Assembly (NCBI RefSeq): GCF_001043025.1
Contig: NZ_JYLD01000008.1
Span: forward strand, 124,001-188,000
Direction of reading: 5' to 3'
DNA: 64,000 nucleotides
Origin: Pseudomonas helleri
Lineage (GTDB): Bacteria > Pseudomonadota > Gammaproteobacteria > Pseudomonadales > Pseudomonadaceae
Below, piece after piece: positions 27,890 through 37,662 of the stretch (position 1 is the first letter of the stretch; every line of letters begins with the position of its first letter). The position numbers and the translations under genes were made by a program. The notes beneath the pieces were generated by a model. It did no database searches. It was given only the letters and a program-made list of their open reading frames with translations, and had not been told where the DNA came from.

Positions 27890-29185
27890 TCAAGAGTGGG
27901 CCAGGCGCTGCGGGGCGCGGCGTTTAGGGGCAACCGGATCTTTGTGTGTTGGGGTGAGCATCAGGGTCAACAGCACCGAAATCAGCAGAGCGCCGCTCAT
28001 CAGCAGGTAGGACGCGCCCGGCGAACCGGTTTCGCTGTTCAGGTAACCCACCAGATAAGAGCCGCCAAATGAGCCCAGGGCGCCCATGCTGTTGATCAAT
28101 GCCATGGCGCCGCCTGCCACGTTAGCCGGGAGGATTTCCGGGATGATGGCGAAGAAGGGGCCATACGGCGCGTACATGCAGGCCCCGGCAATCACCAGCA
28201 ATGTGTAAGACCACCAGAAGTGCTCGGCGCCCAATGCGTAGGAACCGTAGAAAGCGATAGAGGCAATCAGCAACGGTGGCCAGACAAAACGTTTGCGCTT
28301 TTGCAGTTTGTCGGAGCCCCACGACACCGCGAGCATGCCGATCACGGCTGCCAGATAGGGCAGGGCCGAGAGCCAGCCGGCTTCGATCATGTCCATGTGC
28401 GCGCCCTGTTTAAGGATCGACGGCAGCCACAGCACAAAGCCGTACACGCCGATGCTCCAGCAAAAGAACTGCAAGGCCAGCAGGATGACTTTTGGCGAGC
28501 GGAAGGCCGCTGCGTAGTTTTTCACCGGGGTCATGCCCACTTGCTCGGCATCCAGCGCGCTTTGCAAGTCTTGCTTCTCTTGCTGGCTGAGCCATTTGGC
28601 ATCGCTTGGGCGGTCATCCGCCAGGCGCCACCAGATAAACGCCCAGAGCACGGCAGGCAAGCCTTCAACAATAAACATCCAGCGCCAGCTGTAATGCTCC
28701 ACCAGATAGCCCGACACCACCGACATCCAGAGCATGGTCACCGGGTTGCCCAAGATCAGGAAGGTGTTGGCGCGCGAGCGTTCGGCACGGGTAAACCAGT
28801 GACACAAATACACCAGCATGGCGGGCATTACCGCGGCTTCAACCACGCCGAGCATGAAGCGGATGGCGATCAGGCTGTAGGCGTTGGACACCACGCCGGT
28901 CAAGGTGGCGAGCCCGCCCCAGAGAATCAGGCTGACAAAAATCAGCTTTTTAACGCTGTTGCGTTGCGCGTAGACCGCTCCGGGGACCTGGAAAAAGAAG
29001 TACCCCAGAAAGAACAGCGCTCCCAGCAACGACGACAGGCCGGGGGTGATGTTGAGGTCGGCGGCCATGCCCGAAGCGGCGGCAAAGCCATAGTTGGCGC
29101 GGTCCAGGTAGGCCAGGCTGTAGGTGATGAAGACGATCGGCATGATGTACCACCACCGGCGGGTGGCGAGTTTCAGTGAGTGCAT
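27890..29185 (-). CDS. kguT: 2-ketogluconate transporter KguT (MFS)
   Basis: A 431-residue MFS carrier of the anion:cation symporter family (12 helices). The start RRWWYIMPIVFITYSLAYLD, the RANYGFAA motif, LFFLGYFFFQVPGAVYAQR and VVEAAVMPAMLVYLCHWF are typical of sugar-acid symporters. It lies between the kguK and kguD genes, and imports 2-ketogluconate in Pseudomonas. A 57-base gap separates it from kguK. The cytoplasmic tail ends in a short basic stretch PKRRAPQRLAHS. Confidence 0.92.
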   Translation of the reverse strand: MHSLKLATRRWWYIMPIVFITYSLAYLDRANYGFAAASGMAADLNITPGLSSLLGALFFLGYFFFQVPGAVYAQRNSVKKLIFVSLILWGGLATLTGVVSNAYSLIAIRFMLGVVEAAVMPAMLVYLCHWFTRAERSRANTFLILGNPVTMLWMSVVSGYLVEHYSWRWMFIVEGLPAVLWAFIWWRLADDRPSDAKWLSQQEKQDLQSALDAEQVGMTPVKNYAAAFRSPKVILLALQFFCWSIGVYGFVLWLPSILKQGAHMDMIEAGWLSALPYLAAVIGMLAVSWGSDKLQKRKRFVWPPLLIASIAFYGSYALGAEHFWWSYTLLVIAGACMYAPYGPFFAIIPEILPANVAGGAMALINSMGALGSFGGSYLVGYLNSETGSPGASYLLMSGALLISVLLTLMLTPTHKDPVAPKRRAPQRLAHS

Positions 29186-29242
29186 GGTGATGCTCCTGAG
29201 CTTGTTGTTTTTGTCGCAGCAGGTAACGGGTCGAGCAATAAA

Positions 29243-30187
29243 TCAGGCGGCGGTTGAGAACTGGTTGAGTTCAGCGCGGGTCGGCAGGCCCTCCATGTCG
29301 CCACGGCTTTGCACGGCGCGACTGCCGATCCAGTTGCCGCGTTGCACCGCTTGGGCAAGGCTGAGGTTTTCCAGCAGGGCGCTGATCACCCCCACGGCAA
29401 AGCCATCGCCCGCGCCCACGGTGTCGATCACGTTGGCGACAGGCACGGCGGGCACAAAGTGCTCGGCGGTGGCAGTGCGCAAGAACGCGCCTTTAGCGCC
29501 GAGTTTGATGATCACCGCCTCGGCGCCTTGCTCTAGATAAAACGCGGCAATGTCCGCAGGGGCGTCGTAGCCGGTGAGCAGGCGGCCCTCTGCAAGTCCT
29601 GGCAGCACCCAGTGCGCGTGGGCAGCGAGGGCGTTGATGTCGCGAATCATCTGCTGTTCGCTGGCCCATAACGACGGGCGCAGGTTCGGGTCGAATGACA
29701 CGCTTTTGCCTGCGGCGCGCATCGCCCGCATCAGTTCAAAAGACAACTCATTGCAACTGGCGGAAAGCGCAGGCGGGATGCCGGTGGCATGCAAGTGTCG
29801 TGCGCTGAGCAACGCGTCGCTGATCACTGAGCGGTTCAGGTGGCTGGCGGCGGAGCCCCGGCGAAAGTACTCCACGTGCGGGTCGCTACCGTCATCGACG
29901 CGCGATTTAAGCTGAAAACCGGTGGGGTGCTGCGGGTCGATCGCCACATGCTGGCAGTCCAGCCCTTCGCCTTGCAGGGTGTTGAGCACAAAGCGCCCGA
30001 GGGAGTCAGCCCCTACGCGGCTTAACCAGTTCACATTGAACCCCAAGCGGGCCAGGCCAATGGCCACGTTGCTGTCCGCCCCGGCGATACGCTTGTGAAA
30101 CGTCTCTACCTGGGCCAGGTCGCCGGTTTGCTCGGCCACCCACATGGCCATGGTTTCGCCAAATGACAACACATCGACGTTAGACAT
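29243..30187 (-). CDS. kguK: 2-ketogluconate kinase KguK (PfkB family)
   Basis: A 314-residue PfkB/ribokinase-family kinase that phosphorylates 2-ketogluconate to 2-keto-6-phosphogluconate. The family motif [15 protein letters not shown] near residue 235-250 carries the catalytic Asp, and the N-terminal [21 protein letters not shown] is the other PfkB signature. Its start overlaps the kguE stop by eight bases, so translation is coupled. Confidence 0.92.
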   Translation of the reverse strand: MSNVDVLSFGETMAMWVAEQTGDLAQVETFHKRIAGADSNVAIGLARLGFNVNWLSRVGADSLGRFVLNTLQGEGLDCQHVAIDPQHPTGFQLKSRVDDGSDPHVEYFRRGSAASHLNRSVISDALLSARHLHATGIPPALSASCNELSFELMRAMRAAGKSVSFDPNLRPSLWASEQQMIRDINALAAHAHWVLPGLAEGRLLTGYDAPADIAAFYLEQGAEAVIIKLGAKGAFLRTATAEHFVPAVPVANVIDTVGAGDGFAVGVISALLENLSLAQAVQRGNWIGSRAVQSRGDMEGLPTRAELNQFSTAA

Positions 30188-30962
30188 AGCTCAGCTCCTG
30201 TTGGGTGTGACTGAGTCTGGACAGTACCTGCACGTGTTGGCGGGTCAGCCAGGTCAAGTCGTTGCCTTGCAGCGGGTATTCGACGGCGCGGGGCAGGCCG
30301 TGGGGCATGTGGCCCATGAGCTGTTGCCAGGATTGCAGGTCGGTGGCCGTCGGCGGGGTGGCAATCAACTTGCCATCCGGGCGTCTCGCCACGCCTTTGC
30401 AATGCACATAGGTCACGTGGCGACCCAGCAGGCGCGCAGCGGTGCTGGCCGACTGGTCTTGCCACTGCCAGTTACCAATGTCGAAGGTCATGCTGACAGG
30501 CGCTTGCAGTTGCTCGACGCTGTCGAAAAAGCGCTGCATGGGCTCGATGCGCCCGCCTTGGGAGGTTTGGTCGTTTTCCACCAGCAAGCGTACGGATTGC
30601 TGCTCAAGGCAGGCGGCCAGCTGGCGCATGTCGCAATGCTCGGTGAAGTACCCCAGCGAGACTTTCAGCCACTTGGCGCCGAAGGCCTGGGCCCGTTGCA
30701 GGGTTGGCAGCAGTTGCGGATTGGGGCGTGACTGACCGGCGTCCCACAGTTCCATCGGCGATGAATACAGGCATTCCAGATCGTGCTGGTGAACAGCCAG
30801 GCTAAAGCTGGTCGGGTCTTCGCCGGTGAGCAACTCTTCGCGCAGCTCGATACGTGTGGCGCCGGCTTTGGCCAGCAGTTCGATGAAGCTGGCTTGGCCG
30901 CGTTCGCGGACAAGGTCGGCGCCGTAGCTCGACAGGCTGATGGAAACGGGAAATGTGTTCAT
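30180..30962 (-). CDS. kguE: KguE, putative 2-ketogluconate epimerase
   Basis: A 260-residue xylose-isomerase-like TIM-barrel protein and the first gene of the kgu operon. Conserved pieces include [57 protein letters not shown] and TYVHCKGVA, with acidic and His metal ligands along strand ends. It has been named an epimerase in P. putida and P. aeruginosa; the exact reaction is not well defined. A PtxS palindrome lies 13 bases upstream of its start codon. Confidence 0.88.
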   Translation of the reverse strand: MNTFPVSISLSSYGADLVRERGQASFIELLAKAGATRIELREELLTGEDPTSFSLAVHQHDLECLYSSPMELWDAGQSRPNPQLLPTLQRAQAFGAKWLKVSLGYFTEHCDMRQLAACLEQQSVRLLVENDQTSQGGRIEPMQRFFDSVEQLQAPVSMTFDIGNWQWQDQSASTAARLLGRHVTYVHCKGVARRPDGKLIATPPTATDLQSWQQLMGHMPHGLPRAVEYPLQGNDLTWLTRQHVQVLSRLSHTQQELSYV

Positions 30963-30975
30963 TGTTAGTGCTCTC

Positions 30976-30989
30976 TGAAACCGGTTTCA
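30976..30989. promoter_or_regulatory. PtxS operator before kguE
   Basis: Perfect palindrome TGAAACCGGTTTCA, the PtxS binding sequence known from P. putida and P. aeruginosa, located just ahead of the kguEKTD operon. Repressed state is relieved by 2-ketogluconate. Confidence 0.92.
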
Positions 30990-31045
30990 TTTTTGTACAG
31001 CGTTAAGGGCTGACGACCGGATAACGGTTGTCAGCCCCTCAAGCG

Positions 31046-32071
31046 TCAGGGGGTAGCGTGTTGAGTTGAGCCGCGAACGATCAGGCGGGCGGCGAAGTCC
31101 AGGTTGTGCGCGGGACCGGTGTCACCCTTGAGGCGTCTGAGCAGGCAGTCGAACGCGCTGGCGCCGATCTGTTGCGTCGGTTGGGCGAGGGCAGTGATGC
31201 CGCTGCCCACCAGCGCAAACCAGTCCAGGTCATCCAGGGCGATCAGGCCAACGTCTTCGAACAGGCGGCAGTTCAACTCGCGCAAAACCTGGGTGCACGC
31301 CAGGGCGGCCACGCCGTTGGAACAAAAGATGGCCTTGGGGCCGGGGCCAGCCGCTTGCAGAAATGCCTGGATATCGGAGTTGAGTTGCGGGCCGGTTTGC
31401 ACCGCTGTGCCGCTGAGCGACGGGTGCTGGGTCAAGTGCTGATTGAAGCTCTCGATACGCTCGCTGCGTGAGCTGGTGCCGTCAATCGGCTCGCTGACCA
31501 GCAGCAGATCGCGATAACCCTGCTCTTGCAGGTGCTCAAGGGCCATGCGCACGGCACCGGCGTTGTCGAGGCCGACCATGTCGCTGTGCAGTTGCTCGAC
31601 TTTTCGGTCGATCAGGACGATGGGCATCTCTTGGTGCAGCGCTTGCAGCGCGTCAGGATGATGGCCAAGGGTGTTCAGAATCAGGCCTTCGATGTTGTAA
31701 GAACGTAACGCCGCGAGGTGCTGATGCTCTTGCTCATCGTTACGGTCGGTGTTGCACACCATCAGGTTGTAGCCGTGCTGGCGGCAGGCGGTTTCAACGC
31801 CATGCATCACCGCAATCGAATAGGGGTTGCGAATATCGGCCACCAGCATGCCGATCAGCCGGGTACGACCGCGTTTAAGGCCACGGGCCATTTGATTGGG
31901 GCGATAGCCCAGCTCGTTGATAGCGTGTTCGATACGTTCAGCGATGGCTGCGGACAACAGAGCCCGGTCTTCACCGATAAAGCGCGACACACTGGCCTTG
32001 GAGACGCCGGCGCGCCGGGCAACATCAAGCATGGTCACGCGGGTGCGCTGGGCTGCAGAAAAACTGTTCAC
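31046..32071 (-). CDS. ptxS: LacI-family regulator PtxS
   Basis: A 341-residue LacI-type repressor. The HTH is at about residues 14-35 (MLDVARRAGVSKASVSR), the hinge region AINELGYRPNQMARGLKRGRT follows, and the sugar-binding core starts IGMLVADIRNPY. PtxS represses the kgu operon and itself, released by 2-ketogluconate. Its own promoter carries the identical operator at 32124-32137, 53 bases upstream of the start. Gene is on the same strand as the operon and 83 bases ahead of it. Confidence 0.92.
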   Translation of the reverse strand: MNSFSAAQRTRVTMLDVARRAGVSKASVSRFIGEDRALLSAAIAERIEHAINELGYRPNQMARGLKRGRTRLIGMLVADIRNPYSIAVMHGVETACRQHGYNLMVCNTDRNDEQEHQHLAALRSYNIEGLILNTLGHHPDALQALHQEMPIVLIDRKVEQLHSDMVGLDNAGAVRMALEHLQEQGYRDLLLVSEPIDGTSSRSERIESFNQHLTQHPSLSGTAVQTGPQLNSDIQAFLQAAGPGPKAIFCSNGVAALACTQVLRELNCRLFEDVGLIALDDLDWFALVGSGITALAQPTQQIGASAFDCLLRRLKGDTGPAHNLDFAARLIVRGSTQHATP

Positions 32072-32123
32072 GGCCTGAAACCTTTTATTGGTGTTATCGC
32101 AGGCGGTTTCGATCAGAGGGCGA

Positions 32124-32137
32124 TGAAACCGGTTTCA
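32124..32137. promoter_or_regulatory. PtxS operator before ptxS
   Basis: Second perfect TGAAACCGGTTTCA palindrome, upstream of ptxS, allowing autoregulation. Half-sites (TGAAACC at 32076-32082 on the plus strand and GGTTTC at 32105) lie nearby. Confidence 0.92.
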
Positions 32138-32207
32138 GGGAAACTCAAATCACCCGGTGTCGTCAAGTTTTGCGTGTACTCGATTTCAAAAAACCGCTCA
32201 ATGACCT

Positions 32208-32309
32208 TGTAGTCGCTGACGAGGCACGAGGCTGCGAAGCGAGCCGCAGGATCGCCAATTAGGGTCGCTTCGCAACCCATCGCAGCCTCATGCTTCGTCA
32301 GCGACTACA
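32208..32309. repeat. REP-type palindrome, second family
   Basis: About 30-bp arms: TGTAGTCGCTGACGAGG with GAGGCTGCGA at the left and TCGCAGCCTC with CGTCAGCGACTACA at the right, around an inner CGAAGCG / CGCTTCG stem. Differs in sequence from the TGTAGGAGC family. It lies between divergent or convergent units ptxS and the chemoreceptor. Confidence 0.85.
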
Positions 32310-32322
32310 GGTTTTGCAGGGG

Positions 32323-33957
32323 TTACACCTTGAACTGGCCCAATAATCCGTTGAGCTGCACGCTCAGTTCCTTGAGGTGAGCGCTGTCGGCACTCGATTG
32401 TTCGGCAGCCTTGGCGGTGTTTTGCGATAGGCCGGCGGCCTGAGTGACGTTCTGGTTGATGTCTTCCACAACGTGGGCCTGCTGCAACGTGGCGCTGGCG
32501 ATGGATGCATTGAGCTCGTTCAGGTTGCTGAGTGCCTGGCCGATGGTGGTCAGGCTGTTGCCGGCCTGGGTGGCCTGTTCGATGGTCGCTTGCGACGCCT
32601 GGCTGCTGCTGGCAATGACATTCACGGCTGCGTCGGAGTGTTGCTGCAACGCTTCAATCATAGTCTGGATTTCAGCCGTGGATTTTTGCGTGCGCTGGGC
32701 CAGCAAGCGCACCTCATCGGCGACCACGGCAAAGCCGCGACCCTGTTCACCGGCACGCGCCGCTTCAATGGCCGCGTTCAGGGCCAGCAAGTTGGTCTGT
32801 TCGGCAATCGAGCGAATCACTTCAAGCACGCTGCCGATGCCGCTGCTTTGCGTGGCCAGTGTGCGGATCACCTCGACCGCCTGATCAATGGTGATCGACA
32901 GTTGGTCGATCTGCTTCAGGCTGCTGTCGATGTTCTGCTGGCCCAGCTCGGCCTGGGTCTGCGCACCGCGCATTTCGCCGGCGGCGTGTTCGGCGTTTTT
33001 GGCTACCTCTTGCACGGCGTAGGTGACTTCGTTGATCGCTGTGGCCACTTGATCCATCTGCGAGGCTTGCTGCTGGCAACGTTGCTGGGCTTGCGTCGCG
33101 TCGTTGCCGATCTGCGTCGAAGACTGTTCAAGCGCCGTGGCGGTGGACTGCAAGTGGCGAATGACCGTGCGCAGTTTGGTGGTGAAGGTGTTGAAGTGCC
33201 GGGCAAGCTCGGTGACTTCATCGCGCCCGTGGGTGTCGAGACTGCGGGTCAGGTCACTTTCGCCGCTGGCGATATTGCTCATGGCCTGCACCGCCTCTTT
33301 TAACGGGCGGGCGATGCTGCGGGCGATCAGCCTGACCAGCACGACCATGAACAGCGCAATCGTCAGTCCGGCCGCACTGGCTTTCCAGACTTGCGCTTGA
33401 AACTCGGCCTGTATGTCGTCGATGTACACCCCGGAGCCAATCACCCAGCCCCATGGCTCGAACACTTGCACATAAGAGGTTTTTGCCACCGGCTCGTCAG
33501 CGCCAGGTTTTGGCCAGCGGTAGGCCAGGTTGCCTGAACCCTGGGTCTTGGCCAGTGCGACCATTTCATTGAAGATCGCAACACCGTCCGGGTCCTTGAT
33601 GGCAGACAGGTCTTTGCCGTCGAGTTTGGGGTTGGTCGGGTGCATGACCATATAAGGGCGCAGGTCATTGATCCAGAAGTAATCGCCCTGGTCATAGCGC
33701 ATCTTGCTGATGACCTGCAGCGCTTGTTGTTGCGCAGCATCCCGGCTTAACGATCCGGCAGTTTCGAGGCCATGGTAGTAGTCCAGAACGCCACTGGCGG
33801 CTTGCACGACGTGCCGGGTTTTCTGCGCTTTGCCTTCATTCAAATCGTCATGTATCTGCTTTAGCATCAGCAAACCCAACGCCAGCAGCATGGTCATTGC
33901 CACGATCAAGATCAGCCACAGACGCTGGCTGATGGACAACGTGCGCAGGGTATTCAT
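32323..33957 (-). CDS. Methyl-accepting chemotaxis protein with sCache domain
   Basis: A 544-residue chemoreceptor. Helix 1 is about 12-32, a single-Cache periplasmic domain about 35-185 ([34 protein letters not shown], then [18 protein letters not shown]), helix 2 about 190-210, HAMP about 211-265, and the signalling hairpin with its tip sequence [21 protein letters not shown]. In Pseudomonas, sCache_2 receptors of this layout often bind short organic acids such as acetate, pyruvate or lactate; the ligand here is inferred only from the class. No pentapeptide CheR tether is visible at the end NGLLGQFKV. Confidence 0.9.
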   Translation of the reverse strand: MNTLRTLSISQRLWLILIVAMTMLLALGLLMLKQIHDDLNEGKAQKTRHVVQAASGVLDYYHGLETAGSLSRDAAQQQALQVISKMRYDQGDYFWINDLRPYMVMHPTNPKLDGKDLSAIKDPDGVAIFNEMVALAKTQGSGNLAYRWPKPGADEPVAKTSYVQVFEPWGWVIGSGVYIDDIQAEFQAQVWKASAAGLTIALFMVVLVRLIARSIARPLKEAVQAMSNIASGESDLTRSLDTHGRDEVTELARHFNTFTTKLRTVIRHLQSTATALEQSSTQIGNDATQAQQRCQQQASQMDQVATAINEVTYAVQEVAKNAEHAAGEMRGAQTQAELGQQNIDSSLKQIDQLSITIDQAVEVIRTLATQSSGIGSVLEVIRSIAEQTNLLALNAAIEAARAGEQGRGFAVVADEVRLLAQRTQKSTAEIQTMIEALQQHSDAAVNVIASSSQASQATIEQATQAGNSLTTIGQALSNLNELNASIASATLQQAHVVEDINQNVTQAAGLSQNTAKAAEQSSADSAHLKELSVQLNGLLGQFKV

Positions 33958-34198
33958 ACAGCGGTCACTCCTTTGTTGTTCTTGTTGTCAACGCTCGCAC
34001 TCAGAGCAGCGAAAGTGGAACGTGTCTGATAGGATCTCGGCCGAAATTCAGAAAGCTGAATCTTTATTGTTTTCTGACAGTTATTTCACATCACGTCAGT
34101 GAACATGCAACACCCGCAACCACGGGTCGGCACCGGTTGCACACACTTATTTTTTGGCTAATCAGCGCGGCATGACGCCGGGCTTTAATGGGGGAATG

Positions 34199-35026
34199 AT
34201 GGATCTTTGGACTGCCGCACAGGCGTTGATACTCGGTGTCGTTGAGGGCCTTACGGAATTCTTGCCGGTCTCAAGTACTGGCCACCAGATTATTGTGGCG
34301 GACTTGCTGAACTTCGGCGGCGAACGCGCCATGGCGTTCAACATCATTATCCAGCTGGGCGCCATTTTGGCGGTTGTCTGGGAGTTTCGCCGCAAGATCC
34401 TCGACGTTGTCGTGGGTTTGCCGACGCAACCCAGCGCGCGCCGCTTTACCGTCAACCTGATCATCGCGGTCCTGCCGGCGGTGGTGTTGGGGGTGATCTT
34501 CGCTGACATGATCCACGAGTATCTGTTCAACCCGATTACAGTGGCCTCTGCCCTGGTTATTGGCGGTGTGATCATGCTTTGGGCTGAGCGCCGTACCCAC
34601 GTCATTCGCGCTGAAACCGTTGACGACATGACCTGGAAAGACGCGGTCAAGATCGGTTTTGCACAATGCCTGGCGATGATTCCGGGGACTTCGCGTTCGG
34701 GCTCGACCATCATCGGCGGCCTGTTGTTTGGCCTGTCGCGTAAAGCGGCCACCGAGTTTTCGTTCTTCCTGGCGATGCCTACCATGGTCGGCGCGGCGGT
34801 GTACTCGGGTTACAAGTACCGTGAACTGTTCCAGCCCGACGACTTGCCAGTCTTCGCCATCGGTTTTGTGACGGCGTTCATCTTCGCCATGATCGCGGTC
34901 CGTGCGTTGCTCAAGTTCATTTCCAACCACAGCTATGCCGCGTTCGCCTGGTACCGCATTGCCTTTGGCATGCTGATTCTGGCGACCTGGAAGTTCGGCT
35001 GGATTGACTGGTCGGCGGCAGGTTGA
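34199..35026 (+). CDS. uppP: Undecaprenyl-diphosphatase UppP/BacA
   Basis: A 275-residue integral enzyme that recycles undecaprenyl pyrophosphate to the monophosphate at the inner membrane, giving bacitracin tolerance. Signature motifs LVEG-type [14 protein letters not shown] and [13 protein letters not shown] are intact with the catalytic Glu, Ser, Arg and His. Starts at 34154 or 34196 would add unsupported residues; ATG 34199 begins [13 protein letters not shown] as in the family. It is coupled to the following gene, whose possible TTG start overlaps the stop. Confidence 0.92.
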   Translation: MDLWTAAQALILGVVEGLTEFLPVSSTGHQIIVADLLNFGGERAMAFNIIIQLGAILAVVWEFRRKILDVVVGLPTQPSARRFTVNLIIAVLPAVVLGVIFADMIHEYLFNPITVASALVIGGVIMLWAERRTHVIRAETVDDMTWKDAVKIGFAQCLAMIPGTSRSGSTIIGGLLFGLSRKAATEFSFFLAMPTMVGAAVYSGYKYRELFQPDDLPVFAIGFVTAFIFAMIAVRALLKFISNHSYAAFAWYRIAFGMLILATWKFGWIDWSAAG

Positions 35027-35460
35027 AGACCTCAGCCAACGACCGTCGCGGCTCGCCTGGGGTGCCTGAGCAGCCAACTGGGCCCATGCGTGGCGTGAAG
35101 CTCAAGCTGCTGGCGTTACTGCTGCTGTGCGCGATGCCGCTGGGGGGCTCGCTGAGCCTGTTGCTCACCGGCATCACGCGGGTGCCTCTGCTTGTTTATG
35201 GCGTGGCCAGTGTCGTGGCTTTCATCCTTTATGGCTATGACAAGCAGCAAGCCCGGCATGGCCGCTGGCGCACCCCGGAAAAGCTCCTGCACGGAGTTGA
35301 ATTGCTGGGCGGTTGGCCGGGTGCGCTGGTGGCTCAGCAAGTGTTTCGCCACAAGACCCGCAAGGTGTCTTTTCAGGTCTGGTTCTGGTTGATCGTGGCC
35401 GTGCATCAAGCGATCTGGATTGATGTGCTGTTTTTGAAAATCACCTTTCTGAACCTGTAG
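35023..35460 (+). CDS. DUF1294-like membrane protein
   Basis: A 145-residue protein (start TTG 35023, overlapping the uppP stop; ATG 35086 is an alternative that shortens it by 21 residues). Three hydrophobic segments (around residues 29-51, 55-70 and 119-135) and the central [36 protein letters not shown] motif, broken here as [14 protein letters not shown] and [19 protein letters not shown], are typical of DUF1294 proteins. Often fused to cold-shock domains elsewhere; no such domain here. Function unknown. Confidence 0.78.
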   Translation: MKTSANDRRGSPGVPEQPTGPMRGVKLKLLALLLLCAMPLGGSLSLLLTGITRVPLLVYGVASVVAFILYGYDKQQARHGRWRTPEKLLHGVELLGGWPGALVAQQVFRHKTRKVSFQVWFWLIVAVHQAIWIDVLFLKITFLNL

Positions 35461-35471
35461 GCGGCTGCCAT

Positions 35472-35507
35472 GAGCGTCAGATCAATAAGCCGATCTGACG
35501 CTTTTTC
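35472..35507 (+). terminator. Rho-independent terminator after the DUF1294 gene
   Basis: Perfect 11-bp stem AGCGTCAGATC (35473-35483) and GATCTGACGCT (35492-35502), loop AATAAGCC, then TTTTT. It overlaps the 3' end of the convergent YjbR gene. Confidence 0.88.
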
Positions 35508-35851
35508 GGCAGTTTACCGACCACCAACTGGTGGGAACGGCGTAGCAAGTCTTGCAGTTCTTCGGCGCCCATCGGGTAGGGTGCCTGCATGTTGATCCAG
35601 TGGGCCCGCGCCAGATACGGCGAAGGGCGTATCCCCGGGCGATCGATATAGCCCAGAAACAGTTCTTTCTCGACCTTGAACGACAACCCGTTGCTGTTGA
35701 GGTTGAACAGGGCAAACATTTTGCTCTGATCGACATAGAACACTTCAACCCCGCCCCATTTCACATCCTCCTTGACCCCCGGCAGGCTGCGACAGAACTC
35801 GGCTACCTGTTCCTTGGACATGATTTTTTGGGTGTTGGACGTGCGCGTCAT
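35477..35851 (-). CDS. MmcQ/YjbR-family DNA-binding protein
   Basis: A 124-residue MmcQ/YjbR fold protein. Signatures: FCRSLPGVKEDVKWGGVEVFYV, KMFALFNL and the family end PYLARAHWINMQAPYPMGAEELQDLLRRSHQLVVGKLPKK (shown in parts as YLARAHWINMQAP and LLRRSHQLVVGKLP). ATG 35851 lies within the stop of the upstream LysR gene (ATGA overlap), so it is coupled to that regulator. Members are small putative nucleic-acid-binding proteins of unknown role. Confidence 0.85.
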   Translation of the reverse strand: MTRTSNTQKIMSKEQVAEFCRSLPGVKEDVKWGGVEVFYVDQSKMFALFNLNSNGLSFKVEKELFLGYIDRPGIRPSPYLARAHWINMQAPYPMGAEELQDLLRRSHQLVVGKLPKKRQIGLLI

Positions 35852-36756
35852 AGGGTTTTTTCTCCGCAGCGTTCGAAGGTATCAGCCAAATGTTCGATCC
35901 AGGCCCGCACCGCTGGCATGACGCCGCGTCGGTGCGGGTACACGGCTTGCAGCCAGCCGCCGGGCAGTGACCATTGAGGGAGTAGTTGCACCAGCTCACC
36001 GGTTTCAAGCTCGTGCTCGCAATACATCAAGGGCAGCACGGTGAAGCCCAGACCTTGCAGGGTGCAGGCTTTACGCACGTTAAAGTCATCAATGCCCAAG
36101 CGTGCTTCCAGCACCATGTCTGAAGCTTTGCCGTGCTCATCGAGCATGCGCAAATGCACCATGCGATCGGCCTCAAGCGCCCCCAGCGCCGGGGCATTTT
36201 TGAGATCGTCCGGGGTCTTGATTGCCCACTGCTCAGCGAAGGCCGGGCTGGCGACCATAACGGTCACCGCCTTGCGCAAACGCCGCGTCACCAGCAGCGG
36301 GTCTTCATCGCCCAGTTCGCGGACGCGCATGGCCACGTCAATGCCTTCGGTGATCAAGTCTACGCGGCGGTTGAGCAGGCTGACCTCCAGTTGCACATGG
36401 GGGTAGGCGCGCAGAAAAGAGCTGACGACATCGGGCATAAACTGGTGAGCCAGGCCCACCGGGCACGACACCCGCAGGCGCCCTCGGGGTTCGCTGGACA
36501 TACTGGCCACGGCCTCGTCGGCCATTTCGGCTTGCAGCAGCATGGCCTGGCAATGGCTCAAGTAGCGCTCGCCAACGGCGGTGAGCTTTAGCTGGCGCGT
36601 GGTGCGCTGCAACAGACGCGCACCCAGGCGCTCTTCAAGTTCGGCCACACGCCGCGACAGGCGTGACTTGGGGATGCCCAGCACACGGCCCGCCGCCGCA
36701 AAACCACCGGCTTCGACCACTTTGGCGAAGTAGTACAGATCATTAAGGTCCTGCAT
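35848..36756 (-). CDS. LysR-type regulator divergent from azoR
   Basis: A 302-residue LysR regulator with HTH near residues 18-38 (GGFAAAGRVLGIPKSRLSRRVAEL) and an effector domain of the CrgA/PA-type aromatic-responsive group (LLQRTTRQLKLTAVGERY is the standard linker). It is divergent from an FMN azoreductase, so it probably controls that gene in response to quinones or electrophiles. ATG 36768 is an alternative start four codons upstream. It is coupled to the downstream YjbR gene by an ATGA overlap. Confidence 0.85.
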   Translation of the reverse strand: MQDLNDLYYFAKVVEAGGFAAAGRVLGIPKSRLSRRVAELEERLGARLLQRTTRQLKLTAVGERYLSHCQAMLLQAEMADEAVASMSSEPRGRLRVSCPVGLAHQFMPDVVSSFLRAYPHVQLEVSLLNRRVDLITEGIDVAMRVRELGDEDPLLVTRRLRKAVTVMVASPAFAEQWAIKTPDDLKNAPALGALEADRMVHLRMLDEHGKASDMVLEARLGIDDFNVRKACTLQGLGFTVLPLMYCEHELETGELVQLLPQWSLPGGWLQAVYPHRRGVMPAVRAWIEHLADTFERCGEKTL

Positions 36757-36881
36757 TGCTTTTCTCACTGTCCTACAGGTGGGACGAACTATCGCATGCT
36801 CGCTGACTTATCGTCGATTGCTTTCATCGGTAGCATCACCCTCACTTGATCGCCTGAGGCGGTCTTAATTTGGAGATCCGC

Positions 36882-37493
36882 ATGAAACTTTTGCATATCG
36901 ATTCGAGCATCTTGGGCGACAACTCGGCTTCGCGTCAGCTGAGCGGTGAAGTAGTCAAGGCTTGGCAAGCGGCTGAGCCGAGTGTTGAAGTGAGCTACCG
37001 CGACCTCGCCAGCGAAGGCATTGAGCACTTCTCGGCGGCCACCCTGGTGGCGGCTGGCACCCCGGCTGAACTGCGTGATGCGGCGCAAAAATACGAAGCG
37101 CAATTGAGCGCAGATACCCTGTCGCAGTTCCTGGCCGCGGATGCAGTTGTGATCGGCGCGCCGATGTACAACTTCACCATTCCAACCCAACTCAAGGCCT
37201 GGATCGACCGCATTGCGGTGGCCGGTCAGACCTTCCGTTACACCGAAACTGGCCCGGTTGGCCTGTGCGGCGGCAAGAAAGTGATCGTGGTCTCGACCTC
37301 TGGCGGCATTCATTCGGGCCAGGCGACAGGCGTGGCGCACGAAGAGTATTTGAAAGTGCTGCTGGGTTTTCTCGGCATCACTGATGTTGAGTTTGTTCGT
37401 GCGCAGGGCCTGGGTTATGGCGATGAAGTGCGCAGCAAAGCCCTGAGCGATGCTCATCAGCACATTAGTCAGGGTCTGTTCAGCGCCGCGTAA
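36882..37493 (+). CDS. azoR: FMN-dependent NADH-azoreductase
   Basis: A 203-residue flavodoxin-like oxidoreductase of the AzoR family that reduces azo dyes and quinones with NADH. The FMN site [14 protein letters not shown] and the [18 protein letters not shown] motif are intact. ATG 36882 follows GGAG at seven bases. Divergent from the LysR gene and followed by a strong terminator. Full length for the family. Confidence 0.93.
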   Translation: MKLLHIDSSILGDNSASRQLSGEVVKAWQAAEPSVEVSYRDLASEGIEHFSAATLVAAGTPAELRDAAQKYEAQLSADTLSQFLAADAVVIGAPMYNFTIPTQLKAWIDRIAVAGQTFRYTETGPVGLCGGKKVIVVSTSGGIHSGQATGVAHEEYLKVLLGFLGITDVEFVRAQGLGYGDEVRSKALSDAHQHISQGLFSAA

Positions 37494-37517
37494 GCTGCCC
37501 TGTAGTGCCCGCATAAT

Positions 37518-37566
37518 AAAACTCTGTATTCTGGATACCGTCATTGGCCAGAGTACGGAGTTTTTT
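37518..37566 (+). terminator. Rho-independent terminator of azoR
   Basis: Stem AACTCTGTATTCTGG (37520-37534) with CCAGAGTACGGAGTT (37548-37562), two mismatches, followed by six T residues. Confidence 0.85.
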
Positions 37567-37662
37567 GCATCTGGCTTTAATGGCTTGGGTTATGCAAAGA
37601 AGTGGGTAACCGTCTTTTTTCATTGCCTGCTGCAAGCTGAGCGCTATTAAAGGTAAGCCGCC

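Noticed and set aside
28220..29179. 319-codon open frame antisense to kguT
   Set aside because: Shadow frame, histidine/glutamine-rich without motif; kguT is certain from operon context.
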